Shown here one piece after another: positions 36,780 through 46,800 of a DNA stretch of 64,000 nt (within the stretch, counting starts at the first letter, position 1; each line of letters begins with the position of its first letter). The translations under genes and the position numbers were made by a program. Under the pieces are notes generated by a model. The model was given only the letters and a program-made list of their open reading frames with translations. It ran no database searches and was not told where the DNA came from. Source of the DNA: Akkermansiaceae bacterium (GTDB lineage Bacteria > Verrucomicrobiota > Verrucomicrobiia > Verrucomicrobiales > Akkermansiaceae); contig JALZUC010000001.1 in assembly GCA_023301765.1 (NCBI GenBank), forward strand, positions 53,811-117,810, read 5' to 3'.

Positions 36780-39158
36780 CTAACGCCCCTTCTTAACGGC
36801 TTGGTCAAACCAGTTACCACCGAAGGAGTCATTCCCCCCGCCACCATTGCCACCGCCTCCACCGCCGCGATTACTACCGCCACGATTTCCGCCACCGCCG
36901 TTATTTCTACGTGGCCCACCTGATCTACGCTCACCGCCACGCTCGCTCTGGCGTGCTGGTTCAGCATTACTACGCATACTCAGTGCTATCCGGTTCCGGT
37001 TTAGGTCCACCTCAGTTACAGTCACATTCACTTTCTGGCCTACCTTCACCACCTCGGCAGGATCTGAGACATACTTATCAGCTAGCTGGGAAATATGAAC
37101 CAGTCCATCCTGATGCACACCTACATCTACAAAAGCACCAAAGTTCGTCACGTTAGTGACAATGCCGGGAAGTTTCATTCCCTCGCTGAGATCGGCAGGT
37201 TTATTAACGCCTGCTGCAAAGGTGAATAACTCAAACTGAGCACGTGGATCACGGCCCGGCTTAGCAAGCTCCGCCACGATGTCTTTCAAGGTAGGTAATC
37301 CCACCTCCTCACTCACATATTTTTGTAAATCTATCTTTTTGCGTGCATCCGCATCCCTGATCAAAGTAGGCACATCACAGCCCACATCACCTGCCATCTG
37401 CTCCACAAGCTCATATCGCTCAGGGTGCACGGAGGAACTATCTAGTGGATGAACCCCGCCAAGAATACGGAGGAAACCTGCAGCCTGCTCGTAGGCCACG
37501 TCTCCTAGACGAGGAACTTTCTTCAGCTCGGCACGAGTTTTAAACGGCCCATTTTCCGCACGATACGTGATGATGTTAGAGGCGATACCTGAGTTTAATC
37601 CAGCTACATATCCTAGCAGTTGACGTGAGGCGGTATTCACCTCCACACCCACACCGTTTACACAGCTCACCACGGTATCATCTAGACCTGTCTTCAGTAG
37701 ATTCTGATCCACATCATGCTGATACTGACCTACACCTATGCTCTTAGGGTCCAGCTTTACTAACTCTGCCAGAGGATCCATCAGGCGCCGGCCGATAGAC
37801 ACTGCTCCACGCACGGTGATGTCTTTATCTGGGAATTCTTCACGTGCCACCTCACTCGCAGAGTAGATAGAAGCACCTGACTCATTAACAATGATGATGG
37901 GGATAGACTGAGGAAGACCAGCCGCACGGACCACAGCCTCGGTCTCACGAGACGCCGTTCCGTTTCCTATACAAATCGCCTGACTACCGAACTTCTCCAC
38001 CATCTTTATCAATGCCGTCACCGCCTCCATCGCCTGTGACTTACTAGTAGTGAAGTGTAACACCGTATCAAAAAGTAAATTCCCCTGCGCATCTAGCGCC
38101 ACCGTTTTACAGCCTGTGCGGAACGCAGGATCGATCGCAATCATCGGGCGCTGACCTAGTGGAGATGCGAGAAGTAGCTCACGCAAGTTCTCAGCAAAGA
38201 CGCGCACGGCTTCCACATCCGCCTCCTTTTTCGCCTTCATGCGGAATTCCGTCTCTAGTGAGAGACCGAGTAGGCGCTTAAAGCTATCAGTAATAGCTAA
38301 ATCTAACTGCTCAGCACATGGCCCACTATTGGTCACGCCAAAGTGGCCACGCATTTTCGTTAAAGCAGCCTCCTCATCAGCCTGAATACGCATGAAGAGG
38401 AAGCCCTCCTTCTCACCACGGCGCATCGCCAGCATACGGTGAGATGGCACATCCTTCAGCGGCTCAGACCACTCAAAGTAATCTTTAAATTTCTGCGCAT
38501 CAGCCTCGGTATCCTTGCCATACATAACCTTGGAGCTCACGGAGCCTTGACCCTCAATAAGTTCACGTAAATCTGCACGCGCCTCCGCATTATCACTAAA
38601 ACGTTCAGCTAAAATATCACGTGCACCAGCCAGAGCATCCGCCACAGTAGGCACTGCTGGGTTCAGCTCAGCCGTCTTATCCTCCGGCTTACTCTCAACG
38701 AGAAACTTCTCCGCCTTAGTTTCCACATCAGCAGTCGTATTCTCACGATTATCCCAGATGAAATCTGCGAGTGGCTCCAGACCACGCTCCTTTGCCATCG
38801 TGCCACGGGTGCGACGCTTTGGACGGAATGGCGCGAAGATATCCTCCAGACGAGTTATTGTTTCAGCCTCAGCCACCTTCTTCTTCAGCTCCGCAGAGAG
38901 CAGTTTGCGCTCATCAAGACTCTTAACGATGGCCTCACGGCGTTTTTCCAGATCGGCCAGCTGCTGAAGGCGATCACGCACCTCCATGATCTTCACCTCA
39001 TCCATACCGCCAGTCTGCTCCTTACGGTAACGGGCGATAAAGGGCACCGTAGCACCTTCAGAGAACATCTTAGCAGTGGCCGCTACCTGCTGAGTATTAA
39101 GAGAAAGCTCGCTAGAAATACGAGAGACAAAAGGATGGGAAGATGAAATACCGCTCAT
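36780..39158 (-). CDS. tex: Tex-type RNA-binding transcription accessory protein
   Basis: Tex binds RNA and is linked to transcription and RNA decay. The 792-residue protein has the N-terminal Tex helices (GATVPFIARYRKEQTGGMDE), a YqgF/RNase H-like domain (MIAIDPAFRTGCKTVALD), helix-hairpin-helix repeats (NIITYRAENGPFKTRAELKKV) and an S1 domain (GIVTNVTNFGAFVDVGVHQD). The C-terminal tail of about 60 residues is unusual: it is very rich in arginine and glycine (RGGERRSGGPRRNNGGGG and so on) and resembles RGG boxes of RNA-binding proteins. The plus-strand proline-rich frames opposite it are artefacts of this tail. Confidence 0.95.
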   Translation of the reverse strand: MSGISSSHPFVSRISSELSLNTQQVAATAKMFSEGATVPFIARYRKEQTGGMDEVKIMEVRDRLQQLADLEKRREAIVKSLDERKLLSAELKKKVAEAETITRLEDIFAPFRPKRRTRGTMAKERGLEPLADFIWDNRENTTADVETKAEKFLVESKPEDKTAELNPAVPTVADALAGARDILAERFSDNAEARADLRELIEGQGSVSSKVMYGKDTEADAQKFKDYFEWSEPLKDVPSHRMLAMRRGEKEGFLFMRIQADEEAALTKMRGHFGVTNSGPCAEQLDLAITDSFKRLLGLSLETEFRMKAKKEADVEAVRVFAENLRELLLASPLGQRPMIAIDPAFRTGCKTVALDAQGNLLFDTVLHFTTSKSQAMEAVTALIKMVEKFGSQAICIGNGTASRETEAVVRAAGLPQSIPIIIVNESGASIYSASEVAREEFPDKDITVRGAVSIGRRLMDPLAELVKLDPKSIGVGQYQHDVDQNLLKTGLDDTVVSCVNGVGVEVNTASRQLLGYVAGLNSGIASNIITYRAENGPFKTRAELKKVPRLGDVAYEQAAGFLRILGGVHPLDSSSVHPERYELVEQMAGDVGCDVPTLIRDADARKKIDLQKYVSEEVGLPTLKDIVAELAKPGRDPRAQFELFTFAAGVNKPADLSEGMKLPGIVTNVTNFGAFVDVGVHQDGLVHISQLADKYVSDPAEVVKVGQKVNVTVTEVDLNRNRIALSMRSNAEPARQSERGGERRSGGPRRNNGGGGNRGGSNRGGGGGGNGGGGNDSFGGNWFDQAVKKGR

Positions 39159-39420
39159 GAGTTATTGGAAAAGAGATGCGGAGTTTGCCTAGAATTCGCA
39201 CCGTAGAAAGATTCTTTTTCTAACAAATTTAATCACCAGCTATTCACCCCTCAGTAAAACCATAAATACACAGATAGACAGCTATACCACTCAGCCCTCC
39301 CACATCTACACGGCTAAGGCTTGGTTCCACTCTGCCTTGATACCCAAAACTCAACACTTTTGCTCACCATTCCACTATTTCGTGTTGCGCGTGGCAAAAA
39401 TACAGCCATGCTTTGCCGCG

Positions 39421-40926
39421 TTGAGCACTACATCTGTCAGCCCCACCATAGAAGAGTTCCGTAATCTTGCGGCACAAGGAAACGTCGTGCCCGTCTATGC
39501 CCAGCTGGCAGCGGACTTTGAAACACCACTCTCAGCCTATCTAAAAATCAACGGAGACGCGGAAGCATTTCTATTTGAAAGTGCAGAAAGCACAGGTGAT
39601 AGCGGCCGCTACTCCATACTCGGAAGTAAGCCCCGCACCACCATCACAGCCCGCGGCCAACAGATCACCCTGTCTGAAAATGGCAAAACTACAGAGTGGC
39701 AGACAGAAAAAGATATCCTCACAGAGCTAGAACAGCTCATGGAAAAGTATAACCCCGTAACCCACGGGAATGCACCACCATTCTACGGCGGTGCCGTTGG
39801 CTACCTATCCTACGACTCCGTAAGGCAGTTTGAGCCCAGCATTAGCGCCCCAGCTAAAGATGAACTCGGCCTCCCAGACGCACTATTTATCATTGCAGAA
39901 GACCTCCTAATCTTTGATCACCGCCTACGCCGACTCATCCTAGTCGCTAACGCCTTTATCGATGAGCATGATACCCCTGACGCTGCCTACAAAGATGCAC
40001 AGCACCGCATCTCAGCCATGCAGGCCCTCCTAGATCAGCCACTGCACATAACACCACTTAATGGCCTAACGGAATTTGAAACCCCTGAGATGCGTAGTAA
40101 TACCACTCAGCAGGAATACGAAGCCATGGTAGTAAAAGCTAAGAAATACATCGCCGCTGGTGACGCCTTCCAGATCGTCCCCAGCCAGCGCTTTGAGACC
40201 GATTACACCGGCAGCCCCGTAGACCTCTACCGCGCACTTCGCCACGTCAACCCATCCCCCTACATGTTTATCCTCCAGCTGGAAGATTTCTCACTAGTAG
40301 GAAGCTCCCCTGAAGTCCACGTCCGAGCCATCGATGGCCGTATCGACATCCGCCCCATCGCCGGTACTCGATGGAGAGGGAAAACCACAGAAGAAGATGA
40401 CGCCCTCGCCGCAGACCTACTAGCCGATCAAAAAGAATGTTCAGAGCACCTCATGCTCGTAGACCTCGCACGAAATGACGTAGGCCGTATTTCTAAACAC
40501 GGCAGTGTGACTGTAGATGACTTTATGATCGTAGAGCGCTACAGCCACGTCATGCACATCGTCTCAAACGTCCACGGTGATCTCGATGAACAGCACAGCT
40601 CCTACGATGTCCTCCGCGCCACCTTCCCTGCCGGAACAGTAAGTGGAGCCCCTAAGATCCGTGCCATGCAGATTATCAACGAGCTAGAAAATAGTAAACG
40701 TTGCACCTACTCCGGAGCCGTAGGCTACTTCGGCTGGGATGGAAATCATGATTCATGCATCACGCTCCGCACATGCCTACTTAAAGACGGTAAAGCCTAC
40801 GTCCAAGCAGGTGCCGGAGTAGTCGCCGATAGTGACCCTACCTACGAATACGAAGAAACCGTTAATAAATCCATGGCCCTACGCCGTGCCATCGGCCTAG
40901 CCAAGACCCTTCACTCTGATCACTGA
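39421..40926 (+). CDS. trpE: Anthranilate synthase component I
   Basis: TrpE converts chorismate to anthranilate, the first step of tryptophan synthesis, using ammonia from TrpG. I chose TTG 39421, which gives 501 residues starting just ahead of the conserved SPTIEEFRNLAAQGNVVPV; the frame stays open to a TTG at 39337 but those residues look non-coding. FESAES is in the place of the tryptophan-binding LLESA motif, so feedback inhibition is likely. Chorismate-binding signatures include VGSSPEVHVR, RPIAGTRWRGKT, DLARNDVGR, FPAGTVSGAPKIRAM and YSGAVGYFGWDG. A weak hairpin (CGTGGCAAA with TTTGCCGCG) lies directly before the TTG. trpG follows 12 bases later. Confidence 0.93.
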   Translation: MSTTSVSPTIEEFRNLAAQGNVVPVYAQLAADFETPLSAYLKINGDAEAFLFESAESTGDSGRYSILGSKPRTTITARGQQITLSENGKTTEWQTEKDILTELEQLMEKYNPVTHGNAPPFYGGAVGYLSYDSVRQFEPSISAPAKDELGLPDALFIIAEDLLIFDHRLRRLILVANAFIDEHDTPDAAYKDAQHRISAMQALLDQPLHITPLNGLTEFETPEMRSNTTQQEYEAMVVKAKKYIAAGDAFQIVPSQRFETDYTGSPVDLYRALRHVNPSPYMFILQLEDFSLVGSSPEVHVRAIDGRIDIRPIAGTRWRGKTTEEDDALAADLLADQKECSEHLMLVDLARNDVGRISKHGSVTVDDFMIVERYSHVMHIVSNVHGDLDEQHSSYDVLRATFPAGTVSGAPKIRAMQIINELENSKRCTYSGAVGYFGWDGNHDSCITLRTCLLKDGKAYVQAGAGVVADSDPTYEYEETVNKSMALRRAIGLAKTLHSDH

Positions 40927-40938
40927 TCATTTTTACCC

Positions 40939-41502
40939 ATGCTACTTGTCATTGATAACTACGACTCCTTCACCTACAACCTCGTCCAATACTTCGGCGA
41001 ACTTGGTGCGGAGATGAAGATCGTGCGTAACGATGCTATCACAATCGATGAAATACGTGAGCTAGCACCAGACCAGATCTGTATATCACCCGGCCCCTGC
41101 ACACCCACAGAGGCAGGTATCAGCTGTGATGTTATCAAAGAATTTGGTAAAACTACCCCCACGCTCGGAGTATGCCTTGGGCATCAATCCATAGGCCAAG
41201 TATATGGCGGAGACATCATCCGCGCAAAAAAACTGATGCATGGTAAAACATCCTCCGTTTACCATATGGGACAAAGTCTTTTTAAAGGACTAACAAACCC
41301 CATCACAGCCACCCGCTACCACTCACTCATCATAAAGCGTGACACCCTTCCAGACTGCCTGGAAATCACTGCGGAGACAATTAACGGCACCATCATGGGC
41401 GTCCAACACCGAGAATACCCCATCCACGGTGTTCAATTTCACCCAGAATCTATCCTCACTCAAGACGGCATGAAGATGTTAGCAAACTTCCTATCTATGT
41501 AA
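40939..41502 (+). CDS. trpG: Anthranilate synthase component II (glutamine amidotransferase)
   Basis: This 187-residue class I glutamine amidotransferase supplies ammonia to TrpE. It opens with [17 protein letters not shown]; the oxyanion motif is ISPGPCTP; the nucleophile is C79 in GVCLGHQ; and the His-Glu pair lies in VQFHPES near the C-terminus. Proteins of this kind often also serve as PabA for folate synthesis. It begins 12 bases after trpE. Other trp genes are not in the window, as is common where the pathway genes are dispersed. Confidence 0.95.
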   Translation: MLLVIDNYDSFTYNLVQYFGELGAEMKIVRNDAITIDEIRELAPDQICISPGPCTPTEAGISCDVIKEFGKTTPTLGVCLGHQSIGQVYGGDIIRAKKLMHGKTSSVYHMGQSLFKGLTNPITATRYHSLIIKRDTLPDCLEITAETINGTIMGVQHREYPIHGVQFHPESILTQDGMKMLANFLSM

Positions 41503-41546
41503 TTGGGCCACCTCGCGGTGAAGTATTCACTCGCTGGCATATCATC

Positions 41547-42818
41547 GTGAAACTAGAAACTATCACATCCGCTCTACCTGCCTCACAGCTTAGACATGGC
41601 GCAAACTGGCTCTTTTCACCCAAGCCACTAACACTCGATAAAAAAACGGCCAAATCCATCACCCGGCTAGGTCACCCACTTGCTCAATTTCAGCGCGCCT
41701 CAGACTCTATCTACCACCGCAGCGTTAAAGGCACCCTTCCCACCTGGATACACCAGTTACTAGATTCGGGGAAACCACAGTGGATGGTAACAGCACAGCG
41801 CTCCATAGCCATCAGGCATAATATGCCACAAGTCATCAGGCCAGACCTCATCCTCACAGGTGACGAACACAAAACTTCCTTTGCCCTCACGGAGCTAGAC
41901 TCTGTACCCGGTGGAATGGGTATTACTCAATGGCTCACACAGTTCTACACCCAGCACGGCTATGACATACTAGGTGGAGAATACGGCATCCGTAATGGAT
42001 TTCAATCTCTCCTAGACAAAGGAGGCCGAGTCCTCGTCAGTGAAGAATCAGCCGACTACAGGCCAGAGCTAGAATGGCTCGCTGAGCAATGCACTAACGT
42101 CACCGTAGAATCGGCTGAAAATGATCAAGGCGCAGATACCCCCGCCTACCGTTTCTTTGAATGGTTTGACTGGCAAAACATCCCCGCTGCGCAGAAACTA
42201 GCCTCAGCCACTAAGCTCACATCCCCCTGTAAGCCACACCTAGAAGAAAAACTCTGGCTTGCCCTCCTCTGGACACCATCACTAAGAAAAATCTGGGAAA
42301 AAGAACTCCGCTCAAATCACCTCCAGCGTATCCGTGACATCGTGCCCTACGGCTGGACCGTAGACCCCACACCGCTACCACCACATGCAGCACTCCCGCA
42401 TCTACACGCTCATACCTGGGAAGACGTAGCTAACTTCAGCCAAACAGAGCGTCAGCTAGTATTAAAAATCAGCGGCTTCTCAGAGCTAGCATGGGGATCA
42501 CGAGGCGTCTACATCGGCCACGACATGCCCAGTAACGAATGGGCAGATAAAATCTCAGAAGCCACAGAGAAGTTCACCACCCAGCCTCGTATGATGCAGC
42601 AGTACCACGCTGGAAAGATCATCGAGCACCCCTACTTTGACCCAGAAACTGGTGAGGAAAAAATCATGCGCGGCCGTACCCGTCTCTGCCCATACTTCTT
42701 TACCAATAACCAAGGGGAAATCAATTTCGGTGGCTGCCTAGCCACCATCGTCCCAGCCGATAAAAAGAAAATCCACGGCATGAAAGACGGCATACTAGTC
42801 CCATGCACAGTCGCCTAA
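41547..42818 (+). CDS. Conserved-looking protein of unknown function downstream of trpG
   Basis: This 423-residue cytoplasmic protein has no signal or membrane segment and a GTG start. I do not recognise its family. Some stretches recall ATP-grasp enzymes: a mid-region TELDSVPGGMGITQWL, LVLKISGFSELAWGSRGVYIG like a nucleotide-binding loop, and late RGRTRLCPYFF. None is conclusive. It follows trpG by 44 bases on the same strand, so it may be cotranscribed with trpEG. An amide- or peptide-bond ligase is possible; this is a guess from pattern only. Confidence 0.55.
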   Translation: MKLETITSALPASQLRHGANWLFSPKPLTLDKKTAKSITRLGHPLAQFQRASDSIYHRSVKGTLPTWIHQLLDSGKPQWMVTAQRSIAIRHNMPQVIRPDLILTGDEHKTSFALTELDSVPGGMGITQWLTQFYTQHGYDILGGEYGIRNGFQSLLDKGGRVLVSEESADYRPELEWLAEQCTNVTVESAENDQGADTPAYRFFEWFDWQNIPAAQKLASATKLTSPCKPHLEEKLWLALLWTPSLRKIWEKELRSNHLQRIRDIVPYGWTVDPTPLPPHAALPHLHAHTWEDVANFSQTERQLVLKISGFSELAWGSRGVYIGHDMPSNEWADKISEATEKFTTQPRMMQQYHAGKIIEHPYFDPETGEEKIMRGRTRLCPYFFTNNQGEINFGGCLATIVPADKKKIHGMKDGILVPCTVA

Positions 42819-43098
42819 GTTCGCCTCAGGCTGACCACCACGCTACTGGACCATCACTACTCTAAGGCATTACCCCCATATCTGGTTATCGTTCTGTCCA
42901 GCCCATCATTGGGAAAATGCAGACCTCTTATCGGGAGTCTGGTGGAAAGATGAATTTAACAATAAGAGCCTTACAGCAAAAACACTCCGTCTTGGAACAG
43001 AGTTTTAATACTCCACCTCAAAGTAATAAAGGGGCAGAAATTTTATATAGTGAGCCATAAATAGCGGCTCAATTCCTACCCCCCATTACTGGAGAAAC

Positions 43099-43791
43099 CT
43101 AACTCCTCGATGGTTTCTTTGTGTCTGGTATACCCATGAAACGTACGACCTTATTCTTAGGGTCATCGAAGACGAAAACGAGCCTACGGACACCTTTGTT
43201 AACCGGCCAATATCCCTTAAAGAGTGGACGGTGTTTCTCGCTTACGTAGCTGCGTATGTTGACATAATAAAAATTATCTTTGTTCAGCTTAGTAGGCGCT
43301 GCAACGCGCTCACGTTGCCGTGGAATCAATGCCACTTTTTTTTCTCCTAAAAACCCCTTCACTGATGTTTTACTAAGGTTAATAAAATACAGGTCACCAG
43401 CTTTAAACTCAGACCAGGAGCCATCGACTGCTATTACTCCATATGGAGCTTTACTACCACTCTTAGTAGGTAAGAAGACGAGTATGGGATCAACATAAGT
43501 AGGATTAATACTTAGGGTAACAAGTGGTCTTAAGCCGCCTTCCACCTCAGTATCAGGGACGCCAAAGACAAGAGCTTTACCCTTTTGATACTTCTGAGGC
43601 TTCGAGAGGTTTCTTCTTGGAAGTTGAGTTTCTGTTGGCGCCCCAGATGCCCTTTCTTTGTGGTAAATAGGTGCCTGCTTGCCATCCGAAAAGAATGCGA
43701 TCGCGCGGAATTCAGCTGCATGAAGTTCAGTAAGACTTAATGCGATGAATAGTGTCATTAATGACCCTGATATAATCAATTTAATATTCAT
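43099..43791 (-). CDS. Exported protein of unknown function
   Basis: This 230-residue protein has a signal peptide (hydrophobic LIISGSLMTLFIALSL, cleavage near HAAE). The mature part is beta-rich and basic (RAIAFFSDGKQAPIYHK, YYVNIRSYVSEKHRP) with no motif I know. The gene starts 12 bases after the stop of the large pilin-like gene, so the two form one operon. It is probably an exported partner of that protein. Confidence 0.6.
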   Translation of the reverse strand: MNIKLIISGSLMTLFIALSLTELHAAEFRAIAFFSDGKQAPIYHKERASGAPTETQLPRRNLSKPQKYQKGKALVFGVPDTEVEGGLRPLVTLSINPTYVDPILVFLPTKSGSKAPYGVIAVDGSWSEFKAGDLYFINLSKTSVKGFLGEKKVALIPRQRERVAAPTKLNKDNFYYVNIRSYVSEKHRPLFKGYWPVNKGVRRLVFVFDDPKNKVVRFMGIPDTKKPSRS

Positions 43792-43803
43792 TGTATTTGG
43801 TGA

Positions 43804-46800
43804 TTATTCATTTGGTGATAACCAGCGGAATGAAGTAATTCTAAACTTCCGACCAAATTTCCCGTTGATCTCTTGATCAAAAGCTGGATTCACTCCTCCA
43901 TCAGCAAGGAAAGGAGCCTCTTCAGGGGCATTTCCGTTATCTGGATCATTGTCTACTAGATTACTTGAGTTAAGGTATTCTGGATAGCGCTGCACAAATA
44001 CCTCACATCTAGCCTCGGCAAGCACTCTTCCTGAGCTATCAGTGGCGGAACCATATGCAACAATCCGGAAGGTATCATCGCGGACAGTAATGTATGGCGC
44101 AATAGGACGAAGCACATCAGCTTGAGTAACCCAGCCTGGGACACCATAGCCGCTATACCCTTCAGCGGCTGAAGGATTGGGGTAATTATATTCTACCACG
44201 TCCTCCTCTGTGATTCTTGTTGAGAAGTCTCGGATCACTTGGTTTATATCATGTTTATTAGAGTCCTCAGGATCTTCAGCTAGAGCTTCTGCTATAGCGC
44301 CGCGTTTCGAGAACTCCGGAGAGGCTTCTTTACGCCTGTTTATGAACTCTGCCATGGAAAGAAATGGCCCTCTTAACTTGACTTGCTCTACGATGCCCTC
44401 AGCGAGCCTTCTAATCTGATCTCGGCTAATGCTACGGTAACCTCTAAGATAAAGCTCTTCCGGGATTTGATCTGTATTAGGTGCATCGTTATCAGCAGAC
44501 CCTCCTGCAGCAATAGAAAAACGACTGATAATATAGGTGTCATCATCCCCGCTAGTCTCACGTATTACGTGGTCATCAGATAATGCATCATAGAATAAGT
44601 AGTTAGATTTATTGAGCGTAGTTAACATTGCAATCCAAGCCTCCACACTCGTAGAATTGACATTAAACATGCCTTCGACGAGTAATTTAGACGCTATCGA
44701 TTTATATGCTTCGTCTCCTTGGATGTCATCTTCGCTTGTGTCGCCAATGGCAGTATAGCGAGAGTTAGGCAGACGTCGGCTTCCGTCTATATGTTGACCA
44801 TACACTTCAGCTGCACTTTCAGATGGTGTATTCGTCCATGTGGTGTCTCTTGGGGCAATGGATGAAAAGAAATAGTCATCAAATAGTGTGTTATTGATGT
44901 GGTATGAGTAATCTATGTGAAGATCATCTCTATCTGCATCATATCCAAATAGAGGTGATGCAATGGAGTTACCTACATAATTACTTCCATAAGGAGGCGA
45001 GCCATTATTCCCTCTTATGTCAGCATGCTGGAACTCAATTAGTGACTGCATTGGCTTAACAGGGCTCTCGATGTAAACGGCGGAAGGAACACCACCATCT
45101 GCGGTAAAGCCTGAGCCCACAAACCCTCGATTTCTACTATCAACATTTGGCAACAAGCTATCTGTCCAATCTGTATGCCCGTAAGTTCTCAGATCATAAA
45201 TAGAATTTACTGGATGGAAAGCAGAAGGCTGGCTAGCAAGAACTTGCGTGTGAGCTTGTGTAATATTAGTTTGGGTAACTCCTTTTGATGGGAATCTCCC
45301 ATCTCTAATAGTCTTTAGCTGGTAGTTAGCAGAAGCAAAAATGGCTGGCTGTGTTTCCACGGATGCTAAACTTAAATTAGGAGTTACATCATGGAGAACC
45401 GAATCTACGAAATCATTCAGCTTCGCTCTATCTAAATGAAGTCGCATAGCCCAAACCCAGCCTGGGTTCCACGGAAGACCTCCCATGAGAGCATCTATCT
45501 GAAGCGCGGCGACCTCCATACTACCAACGTCACCGTCTCCTATAGCCCATGGTCTAAACCCAAATGATAGCATACTATTTGGGCCTGCGGTAACTTCATT
45601 ACCTTTGTCGATTAGTATAGATCTCCAGCCAGACGTATTTCTAAATCCAGGTGATAGCACGAGAGTTCCATCATTATTAATTGGTGTATTATCTAATGGA
45701 GAGAACACCCTAGTTTCACCGGGTTTAAAGGTAAGATTAGAATCAATGATCAAAGCTCCTCCTGGAGTATCGCCACGCCTGCCGGACCCTCCAATCCTGC
45801 CCATCTCCTCCATGGTAGTCCAGTTCAGACCAATACCATCAATCTGCGGTTGAACTACGAATGGTAATCTATTTACTTCAATAGCCCAACTATCTGAAGT
45901 GATCTCTGTGTTATAAGGATTCCATAGAGTAACCACAGGGCACAATACGAGCGCTGCTTTATACACGGTATCGCTCTCTTTCACTGAAGAGTAGGAAAAT
46001 AGCCATTGGATACGAGCGATAACAGGACTTCTTCGAACTTGATGAGTAAACTGTTCACCTTGATGGCGGCCAGGCGTGTGAGGTGTAGTTCTAAACGTAT
46101 TACCTCCTGGGTATGTGTGTTGTTTATACTGCTCGTAAAAGTCTTTAAGGTATCGCCAAGTAACGGCTTGAGGAGCAACAGTAACATCTTCGAGTTCAAG
46201 ATCTTCATTTTCTTGCATTAGCAGTTCTGGAGGTAATTCCTCAGATTCAAACAGTAAACTTAGATCTTGTTTGAAACCACCTTTGTTGACATTGACTAGT
46301 AGCCCAGCACTATGCTGTGTCGTGTAGTCAGCCGCACCTGAGAGTGCCGCCTCATCTAGATCAGGATTTGCTAGTTCTAAACTAGAAAGAGTAACTGCTT
46401 TGAGTGCTTGCTCTTCACCTACAGCAAACTCCGACCATTCGTCACTAATAGCCTTGAACCCATTTAGTTCAGATGCGCTAGTGCCGTAATGTTTATCCAC
46501 TATGCCAGCCGCAGGCCCATCAGCGGGAAACTGGCTTGCTAGATTTGTGCGCGCCTTAACGTTCTCACCATCAACGATCCAAGCCATCTTTCCTTGCCCT
46601 TGGCTACCGTTAACATCCACTAACCATGCTCTACCCAGTTTTTCATTTGATGAGAAAAGGGTAACTACGCTATCATCATCCGGAATATTATCAGCTAATG
46701 ACTCATTCATTAGCTCGCTAGGGTCAGGGTGAGACACCATCCAGCCTAGGAAACGATTAGATTTTTCCGTATCATAATTTCCAGGCTCGTCTCCCTCCCA

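Noticed and set aside
36847..37156. Proline-rich plus-strand frames
   Set aside because: They are the antisense of the Gly/Arg-rich tail and S1 domain of tex.
42819..43098. Possible gene remnant (49-codon frame starting near 42920)
   Set aside because: Short, no ribosome binding site, unlike any family; the gap is better left as non-coding.
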